Part shown: in pieces, positions 1-8,254 of the stretch
How positions within the stretch are numbered: position 1 is the stretch's first letter
Layout of the letters: every line of letters begins with the position of its first letter
The notes under the pieces: model-generated
Told to the model about the DNA's origin: nothing
Databases searched by the model: none
The model's input: the letters and a program-made list of their open reading frames with translations, nothing else
Made by a program: the position numbers and the translations under genes
Source of the DNA: Paenibacillus silagei
GTDB taxonomy: Bacteria > Bacillota > Bacilli > Paenibacillales > Paenibacillaceae
Direction: 5' to 3'
Length of the DNA stretch: 64,000 nucleotides
Assembly (NCBI RefSeq): GCF_017874735.1
Contig: NZ_JAGGLV010000018.1
Span: 89,147-153,146, forward strand

Positions 1-3
1 TTA

Positions 4-31
4 TTGACAAGTCTTTATTTTTATCTATAAT
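4..31 (+). promoter_or_regulatory. Sigma-A promoter of the DUF2294 gene
   Basis: A perfect TTGACA (4-9) and a perfect TATAAT (26-31) are separated by 16 bp. This is a near-consensus vegetative promoter. It lies about 90 bp before the ATG at 121, which leaves room for a leader of some 80 nt. Confidence 0.8.
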
Positions 32-120
32 GATGTATAAGCGGTGGGCCAAAAGGCGATATAGTCGCTAGGGAGTCACATTTCATAACATAATCTATTG
101 CAGCAAAGGTGTGATCGCTA

Positions 121-495
121 ATGATCGCTTCCGCCGGACAATGGAAACAGGACATTCTACGGATCTACAACGAAATCAACAAGAAGCTGTTCAACGCCGG
201 CGTTAAGCAGCAGAAGGTCGATTTTGTGGGCAACAAGATTATTATTTTATCCATTAACAGCCGGGTGCCCGTACTCAAGGTGCTGGATACCCATGATCCC
301 ACGGCAAGCCGCCAGATCAATCTGGTGCTGCATGAAGTATTCAAGGCCGAGATCAAGCAGGCATTTCTGGATGAATTTCAAGTCAATATTAAGGCCGTTC
401 TTAAAGATTATGATGTGGAGACCGAGTATTCCGGTACGATCATAATTTTGGAGAAGGACCTTGAGCATTATCTGAACGCTACGTTGGAACTCTGA
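121..495 (+). CDS. DUF2294 (MpsC-like) domain protein
   Basis: This small soluble protein of 124 residues has no signal peptide or membrane segment. The second half (LHEVFKAEIKQAF, VKAVLKDYDVE-like spacing, then a hydrophobic strand GTIIILEKDLE) fits my memory of the DUF2294 family, some members of which are called MpsC and linked to sodium or bicarbonate systems. No catalytic motif is visible, so its role is unknown. The start follows AAAGGTG at 105-111 with good spacing. The gene is monocistronic, with a near-consensus promoter in front and a hairpin terminator behind. The family call is by pattern recognition only. Confidence 0.6.
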   Translation: MIASAGQWKQDILRIYNEINKKLFNAGVKQQKVDFVGNKIIILSINSRVPVLKVLDTHDPTASRQINLVLHEVFKAEIKQAFLDEFQVNIKAVLKDYDVETEYSGTIIILEKDLEHYLNATLEL

Positions 496-514
496 TCTTC
501 CGGAGAGCCGGCCT

Positions 515-571
515 GCCGTCAGTTTTCGGACATTTCCCTGCAGGGGTGTGTCCTGAACTGGCGGCTTTTTG
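515..571 (+). terminator. Rho-independent terminator
   Basis: GCCGTCAGTT (from 515) pairs imperfectly with AACTGGCGGC (to 565), and TCGGACA pairs with TGTCC inside. A run of Ts follows at 566-570. It separates the DUF2294 gene from the ABC operon. Confidence 0.75.
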
Positions 572-613
572 TTTATCGTCGTGAGGCTATTACTACCTTA
601 GGGAGCTGATTCT

Positions 614-1399
614 ATGAAAACCAAAATTGAGATTGCCGGTGTCAGCAAGTGGTTCCGCCGTGACGGACAGGAGATTATGGCCATGCAGGAGACGAATCTC
701 TCCATAGAACAAGGCAGATTTGTCAGTATTATCGGCCCCAGCGGCTGCGGCAAGTCCACGCTGTTCAATATTATCGCGGGCCTGATTCCGCCATCCACCG
801 GCCGTGTGCTTGCAGACGGAGAGGATATCGTAGGGAAGACCGGATATGTCGGGTATATGCTGCAAAAGGATATGCTGCTGCCCTGGAGGACGATACTGGA
901 CAATATTATTTTGGGCATGGAGATCCGCGGGGTGCCGCGCAAGGAAGCCGTAGCCCGGGCCAAGCCCCTGATGGACCGCTATGGACTTAAGGGCTTCGAC
1001 GGTCATTACCCGGCAGAGCTGTCCGGCGGGATGCGCCAGCGGGCAGCGCTGCTCCGTACGCTGCTGTATAAGCGCGATATTATTTTGCTGGACGAGCCCT
1101 TTGGCGCCCTGGACGCCCAGACCCGGCTGACGATGCAGAACTGGCTGCTGGAGCTCTGGGAGGACTTCCGCAAGACGGTGTTATTCGTTACCCATGATAT
1201 TGATGAAGCCATCTATCTGTCTGACGACATCTATGTCTTCTCCGGGCGGCCGGGACGGATCATCTCCAAGATCTCGGTAGATATGCCGCGTCCCAGACAC
1301 CAGGAGGATACCGTATCCGCTTCATTCATGGAGCTCAAGGCCCACCTGCTGAATCTGCTGTCAAGCGGGGATCAGGAGCCAGCCACCCGTATCTCTTAG
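614..1399 (+). CDS. NitT/TauT-type ABC transporter ATP-binding protein
   Basis: This is a 261-residue cytoplasmic ATPase that would power import of a small organic or nitrogen solute. Walker A is GPSGCGKST (41-49), the ABC signature LSGGM followed by RQR lies near 136-143, Walker B with IILLDEPFGALD is near 156-167, and the H-loop in FVTHDIDEA is near 190. The FGALDAQTR stretch and overall length are typical of the SsuB/TauB/NrtD group. The start follows GGGAGCTG at 601-608. It is the first gene of a run with permease, binding protein, hydrolase and MFS genes that seems to be one operon. The substrate cannot be read from the sequence. Confidence 0.92.
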   Translation: MKTKIEIAGVSKWFRRDGQEIMAMQETNLSIEQGRFVSIIGPSGCGKSTLFNIIAGLIPPSTGRVLADGEDIVGKTGYVGYMLQKDMLLPWRTILDNIILGMEIRGVPRKEAVARAKPLMDRYGLKGFDGHYPAELSGGMRQRAALLRTLLYKRDIILLDEPFGALDAQTRLTMQNWLLELWEDFRKTVLFVTHDIDEAIYLSDDIYVFSGRPGRIISKISVDMPRPRHQEDTVSASFMELKAHLLNLLSSGDQEPATRIS

Positions 1400-1430
1400 A
1401 ATTCATAAACTGTTGAAGGAGAGGACAACC

Positions 1431-2318
1431 ATGGAGAGTGTACAGAAGAAAGGCTATGTCATTCACAAGCTGGAGGCGGCTCCGGTCCAGGCGGTCAAGC
1501 CGGAGAAGCTGCAGAAGAAGCCTGTCATTATTGATGAAGAAGCCGCCAGACGCCGGACGAGGCGGATCATCGGGATCGGGCGGCTGTCCGTGGCGCTGCT
1601 GATCGTGCTCTGCTGGGAGCTGTTCACCCGGTTCGGCTGGATGGACCCGTACTACTGGAGCAGCCCGCTGCGGATTATGAGTACAACCTGGACTCAGGTG
1701 ACTGAGGGGACGCTGCTGGAGGATATTGCGTATACCTCAAGCTCGACGATTCTAGGCTTCATCGGGGGAACGGTGATTGGCTCGCTGCTCGGCCTGTCCT
1801 TCTGGTGGTCCCGCAAATTTGCCGGCATCAGTGAACCGTTTCTGATCCTGCTCAACGCCATGCCGAAGCTGGCGCTTGCCCCGGTGCTGGTCATTCTGCT
1901 GGGCATCGGTTTCTTCTCGAAGGTGGCGCTTGCTTTTGCCATGACAGTGGTTGTGGCGGCCTTGTCAGCGCACAGCGGCGTGCAGAGTGTGGACAAGGAT
2001 ATGGAGAAGCTGATGTATTCGCTTGGGGCGAAGCGTCATCAGGTGTTCACCAAGGTGGTCATTCCCTGGGCGATGCCCTGGATGATCAGCAGTCTGCGGA
2101 TTAATATTGCCCTTTCGCTGGCCGGTGCGATTGTCGGGGAGTTCATCGCTTCAAGCCATGGTATAGGCCGTATGGTCATCTATGCGGGGACCATTCTCGA
2201 CATTAATCTGGTCTGGGTAGGAGTTGTAGTTCTGTCTGTACTGTCGATGGTCATGTATGCAGGAGTGGTGCTGCTGGAGAAGTGGTTGTCTAAGGGATAC
2301 GGGATGAAGAAGGCTTAA
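1431..2318 (+). CDS. NitT/TauT-type ABC transporter permease
   Basis: This membrane subunit of about 295 residues has roughly six transmembrane segments after a charged cytoplasmic N-terminus of about 45 residues. The EAA-type coupling loop is visible around LMYSLGAKRHQVFTK followed by VIPWAMPW, the site that docks on the ATPase. A longer frame begins with TTG at 1413, but AAGGAGAGG at 1416-1424 is an ideal ribosome binding site for ATG 1431, so I chose 1431. It belongs to the SsuC/TauC family and lies 31 bp after the ATPase gene, in the same operon. Confidence 0.9.
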   Translation: MESVQKKGYVIHKLEAAPVQAVKPEKLQKKPVIIDEEAARRRTRRIIGIGRLSVALLIVLCWELFTRFGWMDPYYWSSPLRIMSTTWTQVTEGTLLEDIAYTSSSTILGFIGGTVIGSLLGLSFWWSRKFAGISEPFLILLNAMPKLALAPVLVILLGIGFFSKVALAFAMTVVVAALSAHSGVQSVDKDMEKLMYSLGAKRHQVFTKVVIPWAMPWMISSLRINIALSLAGAIVGEFIASSHGIGRMVIYAGTILDINLVWVGVVVLSVLSMVMYAGVVLLEKWLSKGYGMKKA

Positions 2319-2357
2319 GAAGCGGGCCATCATTTCAAAGATAGAGGAGAGAAGCCA

Positions 2358-3407
2358 ATGATGAATGTTACGAAAATAAAGCTGTCTGCCGTCCTGCTGG
2401 CCTCCGTAATTCTGCTGTCCGGCTGCGGCGGCAAAGGCAATGCTGAAGTGGAGGCGGCCGCTGCCGGGAACGGTGCGGAGAAGCTGAAGAAGCTGGTTAT
2501 CGCCGAGCCGCTGCATTATACAGGCTATCTGCCGCTGTACGTGGCGCAGCGCGAAGGGTATTTTGCGGAGGAGGGGCTTGAGGTGGAGATGCTTCAGGCA
2601 GCGGGCGGCACGCATGTCACCTCGGTGGTCAGCGGGGATGCCTGGGCCGTCATCGGCGGGCCGGAGTCCAATGCGCTGGCGAATATCGGCAACTCCGACC
2701 CGATTGTCTCGGTCAGCAACGTGGTGAACCGGGCGAACGTCTATCTGATGGCCAAAAAAGGGACCGCCCCGGCAGGCAGCTCCGATGAGGAATTGGCAGC
2801 CTTCCTGAAGGGCAAGAAATTGAATGCCGGGCGGCATGGCGGTACGCCTAATCTGCTGACCCAATATCTGCTGCTGGAGCTGGGGCTTGATCCGCAGAAG
2901 GATGTCCGGCTGCTGGAGCCGGCGGATGGCTCCACGGTGGTGGCGATGGTCCAGCAGGGGGCCGCGGATATTGCGAACGGCGCGGAGCCGCAGATCAGTG
3001 ACGGGATGAGCAAGGGGGTGTGGGATGAACCTTTTTACAAATTCCATGATCTGGGTGACTATGCTTACTCGGTGCTGAGCGTGAAGAAGTCTACCCTGGA
3101 GAAGGACCCGGAAACGGTACAGAAGGCGGTGAATGCTGTCGTCAAGGCGCTGAAGGTGATCCAGGAGGATAAAGAGCTGGCGATGCGTGTCTTGAAGGCG
3201 GAATTCCCTACACTCTCCGATGCTGCTGCCCAAGCTGCGCTTGACCGGGCGTATGACGACCAGCTCTGGAGTCCGGATGGAGTGATCTCGCAGGAGGCGC
3301 TGGATAAGGATATGGATGTAATGATCAAGACCGGAATCTACAAAGGCGAGTATACCTATGATGACCTGGTCGATATGCAGTTTGTGAATAAAACAGCAGC
3401 GAAGTAA
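2358..3407 (+). CDS. Solute-binding lipoprotein of the NitT/TauT ABC importer
   Basis: This is a 349-residue secreted lipoprotein. A hydrophobic signal ends in the lipobox LSGC with the lipidated cysteine at residue 23. The mature part starts with LVIAEPLHYTGYLPLYVAQ and EGYFAEEGLEVE, the usual opening of SsuA/THI5-like periplasmic-binding domains, and contains a second lobe that includes GRHGGTPN. It would capture the substrate at the membrane surface and pass it to the permease encoded just upstream. A strong AGAGGAGAG site precedes the start. Substrate candidates include pyrimidine-like or ureide compounds because of the RutB-like hydrolase that follows, but that is inference. Confidence 0.9.
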   Translation: MMNVTKIKLSAVLLASVILLSGCGGKGNAEVEAAAAGNGAEKLKKLVIAEPLHYTGYLPLYVAQREGYFAEEGLEVEMLQAAGGTHVTSVVSGDAWAVIGGPESNALANIGNSDPIVSVSNVVNRANVYLMAKKGTAPAGSSDEELAAFLKGKKLNAGRHGGTPNLLTQYLLLELGLDPQKDVRLLEPADGSTVVAMVQQGAADIANGAEPQISDGMSKGVWDEPFYKFHDLGDYAYSVLSVKKSTLEKDPETVQKAVNAVVKALKVIQEDKELAMRVLKAEFPTLSDAAAQAALDRAYDDQLWSPDGVISQEALDKDMDVMIKTGIYKGEYTYDDLVDMQFVNKTAAK

Positions 3408-3449
3408 GCTGAGACCCACAGGTCTTCAAAAATGAAAGAGGTGACCAAA

Positions 3450-4088
3450 ATGGAGTTAACTGCCGATCTGATTATCCCTGATAAAACGGCCCTTATTATA
3501 GTAGATGTTCAGAATGATTATTGCCATGAGGAGGGCGCACTGGCTTCTGGAGGCAATGATGTATCCGCTGTGCGGGAGATGATGCCGCAGCTCCACGGGC
3601 TGATTACGGCGGCCAGAACGCAGGGAGTGCCGATCATTTACATCCAGACCTACCATGAAAAAGCGACCGATTCCCAGGTCTGGACCTCCCGCTCCGGGCG
3701 CGGCTCGCTGGGCGTCTGCCGCCGGGGGAGCTGGGGGGCTGAATTCTACGAGGTATCCCCGCTTCCGGAGGAGATTATTGTAAATAAGCACCGGTACAGC
3801 GCTTTTATTAACACCCGGCTTGATTCGGTGCTGCGTTCGCTGCGGATCGAAACCCTAATTATGACTGGAGTGAGCACCAATGTCTGCGTGGAGTCGACCG
3901 CAAGGGACGGGTTCATGCTGGATTATCAGATTGTGATGGTTCAGGACGCCTGTGCCTCTTATTCCCGGGCGGCGCATGACATGACGCTGGAAAATATGAA
4001 GGGATACTTCGGCGTGGTTGCTTCAGCCGCAGAGATTGAAGCGGGCTGGAAGATCTGGAACCAGCCTGTGCTGCAGCAACTGTCGTGA
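3450..4088 (+). CDS. Isochorismatase-family cysteine hydrolase, RutB-like
   Basis: This is a cytoplasmic amidohydrolase of 212 residues. The catalytic triad is visible as Asp in IIVDVQND, Lys in VNKHRYSAF and Cys in GVSTNVCVESTARDG. The block NTRLDSVLRS followed by TNVCVEST is closer to RutB (ureidoacrylate amidohydrolase) than to isochorismatase or nicotinamidase in my memory of those families. An in-frame ATG exists at 3432, but GAGGTG at 3437-3442 sits correctly for ATG 3450. The gene lies between the ABC importer and an MFS gene, which suggests it hydrolyses an amide or ureide imported by the former. The exact substrate is unknown. Confidence 0.85.
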   Translation: MELTADLIIPDKTALIIVDVQNDYCHEEGALASGGNDVSAVREMMPQLHGLITAARTQGVPIIYIQTYHEKATDSQVWTSRSGRGSLGVCRRGSWGAEFYEVSPLPEEIIVNKHRYSAFINTRLDSVLRSLRIETLIMTGVSTNVCVESTARDGFMLDYQIVMVQDACASYSRAAHDMTLENMKGYFGVVASAAEIEAGWKIWNQPVLQQLS

Positions 4089-5497
4089 GCCTCACGATGC
4101 CGTCACCGGAACGGGTCGTGAACCTCACGGCGGTTAAGGTGGTCATCTGTCTCGGGGCGTTCCTGTCCAATCTGTCCGCCGGGATGTTCAATATATCGCT
4201 GGTTGATATTTCCGCTGATCTGCAGATTCCCGTGGCCTCTGCACAGTGGGTGGTCAGCATCTATCTGCTGGTCATTTCAGTGCTGCTGCCTGTAATGGGA
4301 CGGCTGGGCGACAGGTTCGGCCGCCGCAAGGTGCATAATCTGGGGCTGTTCGCCTTCGCAGCAGGGGCGCTGGGCTGTGCGCTGGCCTGGAATGAAGCCA
4401 TGCTGCTGGGCTTCAGAGTCTTGCAGGGAGCGGGAGCCTCCATGTATCAGGCGACTAACATGGCCTTGATCGTCTCGCTCTTCCCGGCGGAGCAGCGGGG
4501 CCGGGCGCTGGGACTGATGAGCACCTTCGTGGCTGCGGGTTCGATGGCAGGTCCGGCCTTAGGCGGCTTCCTGATCCAGTGGTTTGCCTGGGAGAGCAAC
4601 TTCTGGCTGCTGGCCGTTGTTGCGGGAGCCGTGGGTGTGCTCGCGCATAGGCTGATTCCCCGGGATACAGAGACCGCCGGAGGCCGGATGAATCTGGCCG
4701 GAGCAGCCTGGATGGCTGTCTGTCTTACTTCGCTGATGATTGCCGTCGATCTCGGCAGCCGCTCCTCATTCCTGTCTGTACCCGTACTGCTGCTGCTCGC
4801 GGTCTCGGTAGGGCTGGCAGCGGGTTATACAGGATATGCCCGTTTCGCTCAGCGCAACTCCCCGCCTGCGGAGAACGGCTTCAGCCTGTTCACGGACCGG
4901 AGCTTTGCTGCCGGAATTGTGATTACGGTTATCACGTATATGGCTGCTTTTGCCGCACAACTGGCGTTGCCTTCGCTGCTGCGCTTAGCCGGAGCTGAGC
5001 CTGCGTGGGTGGGCATGATTATGATTGGCTATCCGCTGGCGCTGGTGGTAACTGCCCCTGTCAGCGGGAGTATTGCGGACCGTAAAGGGCCTGTTGGCAT
5101 CCTGACCGCCGGTCTGCTGCTGATGAGTATCACGCTGCTGGCGCTGGGCCTTGGCTCCCCTGCTTTGAGAGCGGGTGCGATGGTGCTGCCGGTCGTGCTG
5201 CTAGGCTGTGCTATGGGAATGATTACTTCGCCTAACACAAGCATCGTTATGGGTTTGGCGGCAAAATCGCAGCTTGGCCGGGTCAGCAGTATACTGGCCT
5301 TATCCCGCAACATCGGCATGATGTTCGGAACGGCGGCCGGCGGTCTGATGATCAGTGGGGGGAACAGGCCGAACGGAAGCTATGTGGCGGTGTTCGTAGC
5401 CTGTGCTGCGGCAGTAGGTCTGTCTTCCGTCTGGCCGCTGTATTCCTTCCGGCACAGCAGCAAGCGCAAAAGCGCGGAGCATCTGCACATACCGTAA
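4085..5497 (+). CDS. MFS transporter, drug/metabolite exporter type
   Basis: This integral membrane protein of about 470 residues has 12-14 predicted helices. The MFS motif A GRLGDRFGRRK sits between helices 2 and 3, and a repeat-like copy (SIADRKGP) lies in the second half. The long arrangement and ALGLMSTFVAAGSMAGPALGG (motif C-like) fit the DHA2 drug:H+ antiporter group. Its GTG start overlaps the stop of the hydrolase gene (GTGA), indicating translational coupling; ATG 4097 is an alternative. Coupling to a hydrolase suggests export of a product or a counter-flow role, which is inference. Confidence 0.85.
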   Translation: MSLTMPSPERVVNLTAVKVVICLGAFLSNLSAGMFNISLVDISADLQIPVASAQWVVSIYLLVISVLLPVMGRLGDRFGRRKVHNLGLFAFAAGALGCALAWNEAMLLGFRVLQGAGASMYQATNMALIVSLFPAEQRGRALGLMSTFVAAGSMAGPALGGFLIQWFAWESNFWLLAVVAGAVGVLAHRLIPRDTETAGGRMNLAGAAWMAVCLTSLMIAVDLGSRSSFLSVPVLLLLAVSVGLAAGYTGYARFAQRNSPPAENGFSLFTDRSFAAGIVITVITYMAAFAAQLALPSLLRLAGAEPAWVGMIMIGYPLALVVTAPVSGSIADRKGPVGILTAGLLLMSITLLALGLGSPALRAGAMVLPVVLLGCAMGMITSPNTSIVMGLAAKSQLGRVSSILALSRNIGMMFGTAAGGLMISGGNRPNGSYVAVFVACAAAVGLSSVWPLYSFRHSSKRKSAEHLHIP

Positions 5498-5577
5498 TAG
5501 AGTAGAGTTTCAGGTAAGTTGAATCCCGCTCCCTCTATTCTGGGTAATATAGAGAAAGAGAGCTTAGGAGGGACGAC

Positions 5578-5913
5578 ATGGGCAATCCGTTGAAGGAATT
5601 CAAGAGCAGCATCGATGGGCTGAAGCAGTCACTGGACGGGGTAAAGCAATCCGTCGATGGACTGAAGGCGCCGGTGGATGAGTTCAAAGCGAATATGCAG
5701 GAGACGGTGGAGGCGGCGAAGCTGCGGAGTGACGGAGTGAAGTCGGAGCTTGGGCGGATGAAGCAGTCGGTCAAGGACACTCAGGAGGTGCTTGGCGAGG
5801 TGAAGGAGACGCTGAGCGCATCGGCGGAGGTGCTGTCTACCCGGAAGCGGTATCTCCGGCTGTTCAGCTGTAAGAAGGGGCGTCTGATGGCCGCTAAGGG
5901 CCGCCGTTCGTGA
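5578..5913 (+). CDS. Small coiled-coil repeat protein, unknown function
   Basis: This basic protein of 111 residues has no signal peptide or membrane helix. Residues 5-75 consist of seven- and eleven-residue repeats of the type LKQSLDG, VKQSVDG, LKAPVDE, with hydrophobics at regular spacing, so a long amphipathic or coiled-coil helix is likely. The last 25 residues are Lys/Arg-rich (KRYLRLFSCKKGR), suggesting nucleic-acid or membrane-surface binding. A strong TTAGGAGGG site precedes ATG. It is flanked by a terminator and appears to be transcribed alone. I do not recognise the family. Confidence 0.65.
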   Translation: MGNPLKEFKSSIDGLKQSLDGVKQSVDGLKAPVDEFKANMQETVEAAKLRSDGVKSELGRMKQSVKDTQEVLGEVKETLSASAEVLSTRKRYLRLFSCKKGRLMAAKGRRS

Positions 5914-5946
5914 ACGATAACCACGCATCTCCACGCGTCAAAAGAA

Positions 5947-5995
5947 AACGCAAGAGTCAGGGCGGCATACATCCCGTGTGACTCTTGCGTTTTTG
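5947..5995. terminator. Bidirectional terminator
   Basis: AAACGCAAGAGTCA (5947-5960) pairs perfectly with TGACTCTTGCGTTT (5980-5993), with a 19-nt loop. Ts follow on the plus strand and As precede on the other side, so it could stop transcription from both directions. Confidence 0.85.
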
Positions 5996-6394
5996 TGTTC
6001 CATTTTGGGATTTTCGGTCCATGCGGACTGGAAGGCCGCTATTTTTGCTATTTGCGCTATTCCGGTAATCTATCCGGACTCAGAGGTCCTTAACCAACCT
6101 GTATCGCCTCATTTTCAGCGTCACCGCACCTTTTAACGCCTTCTCAGTCCGTGGCGGGCAGAAAAATTGTCTTTTTGACCAAATAGAGTCCTCACAGTCC
6201 GCGGAGCATCCAGTTGTCCGCCATCACGCTACAATTACGCAACCACAACGACATCATTCCGCACACCGCACACTGCACATTATCCCACACACCGCTCCAC
6301 CACACCATTCTTTGATGCATCACTGAAACGTGCAACACCCGGCGATGACACCGCAGCCATCCCTCAGTGACCTGTAATCTCTGTATTCCGCACA
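5996..6394. other. Intergenic stretch without a supported gene
   Basis: About 400 bp between convergent genes. I see short scattered copies of CAGTCCGYGG and mirror-like ACAC/CACA runs around 6260-6310, but no ribosome binding site linked to a plausible frame. A 68-codon minus-strand frame here has no family resemblance and is Cys/Met/Trp-rich, so I do not call it. Confidence 0.5.
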
Positions 6395-8197
6395 TCAAGG
6401 CGGCGTCAGGCTTAAGCTCTGGGCCGAATCGACCACAAACACAGGCACCGTCTGCACCCCAAGCTCCGTCTCCACCTCTCCGAATTCATTCGCGAACTGG
6501 CCGCTGACTGCGGCAGATCCGGTCATTAGCGGCACCTCGCCCTGAAGCAGCAGCTCACGTCCATTCGAACGCGCAACTGCTCTTCCGGCAGCATCAAAGT
6601 AAATATCGCAGGACAGCATCACCTTCTCATAAGGAAACAGCTCAAGCTGTGTAGCATCTATAGGGGTGTAAGTGAACTCCTGATAGAGTTCCGAGAATTC
6701 ATATGCTCCGTTCACCAGGCGGAAAATAGCGGTCCTGCCCTCGACACCATCAGCCAGATCCGTGTTCATTACGCGGATGGAGCCATCCTGTGCTATCAGC
6801 TCATAGCTGCTGCCTGTGAAGCTGAACAGCAGGGAGATTCCTTCCGGCCGGATGGTATAGCCTGTGAAGATGCTTCGTCCGTCAGCCTCACCGCCGTTAG
6901 CTACAACTACGGGTACTTCGGAGTAAGCAGACAACGCTTCGTCAAAAGAAAGAGCGCTCAGCATCCCCGAACCCGGGATCACCTCCCCGGTCCGGGTGGA
7001 GACCGTGCCGTCCCTGCTCATCTCGGCGTAGACCAGCTTGCCGCCAGCGTCTACTCCGGCTACAGCCACCTTGGCCCCGTACTTGTCGGTGACGGAGGCT
7101 GTAAGGGAGTAGCTGCCCTGCACTTCTCCGCCCGGCAGCAGCCGGAGTGGCTCGGCCGTATTCCAGGCAAGCGTTGCGGCAGCAGTCTCTCCGGAGGTGT
7201 CCTGCACCGGGGCCAGCTCCGCATAGAGCCTGATGGCATCCGCATACCGGCCGCCGCGCACATGGCGCGCGCCCTCGCGGAGCAGCCGGGCGATGCTGTT
7301 GTCGATCAGCTTCAGCACCTTGGAGCTGGTGATGCCGGCTGATGCCGCATAGCTGCGGTAGCGGGCGGCATGTCCGGCGAAGGCTGCGGTGAGGTCACCG
7401 TCCAGATCCTTGTTCAGGATGAGCGAAGCGCTCTCCTGAACCTGCTTGCTAAGCCAGGGTGCGGTATAGCTATGATTCTTATAAGCTTCTTCCATAGAGA
7501 GGGCGCTCTCCAGCATAGGCCCGAAGCTACCGGCTGCGGCCAGAGCCTTGAGCCTCGCGGTATCATGGGCCTTGAAGCTCGCAGCGAGCAGCTTATCCTT
7601 GGCGGCGGTTCCCCCGTAATAGTCTGCCGGAATCTGCAGCAGGCTCCATTTGAGACTGTCTGTACTGTCGCTGCCTGTCCCTGAATCTGCGCCCTTAGAT
7701 GCACCTGCGGCAAGCCCGGCCAGATACTCATCCTTGAACTGCCGGAACCCGGCTGTCATCTTGTCTGAGACGCCTGAATCCGCCGAGAGCTGGCGATAAT
7801 AAGCTTCATAGGGTCCTCCCGGCGTCATATACTTGCTCTTCAGGCTGAGCAGGGAGGCATAGCTCTCCATCATCCCTGCAAAATCCTTCACAGTCAGCTG
7901 GTCCTCCAGCGTTAAGGACAGTCTGCTCAGACTCGTGCGGATGCTCGTAATAGGAGCCAGCTCTGTCAGTTTCGCCGAAATTTCGTTCTCTTTATATAGA
8001 ATCGAATGATTGGCCGCTGCAAGACGGTACTTGTTCTCGGCAGCGATAAGTTCCCCGGCAGCGTACAGTTCTCCAGCTTCTTGTACATCCTGAAGCTTAT
8101 TCTTAATCCCCAGCGCCTTCTGTCCCAGCGGGAGCAGCATCAAAATACACAGAATAATCAAAATATTCCGCAGGGTTATAGCCCGTATGATCGTCAT
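6395..8197 (-). CDS. Membrane-anchored protein of the tubulin/VWA cluster, unknown function
   Basis: This is a 600-residue protein with one N-terminal membrane helix (about residues 8-28, LRNILIILCILMLLPLG) and a large exported or cytosolic remainder. Two stretches (GELYAAGELIAAENKYRLAA near 45 and GGRYADAIRLYAEL near 315) look like degenerate TPR helices. The C-terminal third is beta-rich (DGSIRVMNTDLADG, AIFRLVNGAYEF). There is no enzymatic motif. AAAGGGGC lies in front of the ATG. It follows the zinc-ribbon gene by 57 bp on the same strand and is divergent from the VWA/tubulin operon, so co-function with that operon is inferred from position only. Confidence 0.75.
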   Translation of the reverse strand: MTIIRAITLRNILIILCILMLLPLGQKALGIKNKLQDVQEAGELYAAGELIAAENKYRLAAANHSILYKENEISAKLTELAPITSIRTSLSRLSLTLEDQLTVKDFAGMMESYASLLSLKSKYMTPGGPYEAYYRQLSADSGVSDKMTAGFRQFKDEYLAGLAAGASKGADSGTGSDSTDSLKWSLLQIPADYYGGTAAKDKLLAASFKAHDTARLKALAAAGSFGPMLESALSMEEAYKNHSYTAPWLSKQVQESASLILNKDLDGDLTAAFAGHAARYRSYAASAGITSSKVLKLIDNSIARLLREGARHVRGGRYADAIRLYAELAPVQDTSGETAAATLAWNTAEPLRLLPGGEVQGSYSLTASVTDKYGAKVAVAGVDAGGKLVYAEMSRDGTVSTRTGEVIPGSGMLSALSFDEALSAYSEVPVVVANGGEADGRSIFTGYTIRPEGISLLFSFTGSSYELIAQDGSIRVMNTDLADGVEGRTAIFRLVNGAYEFSELYQEFTYTPIDATQLELFPYEKVMLSCDIYFDAAGRAVARSNGRELLLQGEVPLMTGSAAVSGQFANEFGEVETELGVQTVPVFVVDSAQSLSLTPP

Positions 8198-8254
8198 ATA
8201 ATATAGCCCCTTTATTTCATAGATAAGGATTAGAGCGGCAGTCAGCTTCTAACC

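Noticed and set aside
2151..3419. 422-codon minus-strand frame over the solute-binding-protein gene
   Set aside because: The plus-strand gene has a lipobox, binding-domain motifs and operon context; the antisense frame has none.
6192..6398. 68-codon minus-strand frame
   Set aside because: Odd composition (Cys/Met/Trp-rich) and no homology that I recognise.
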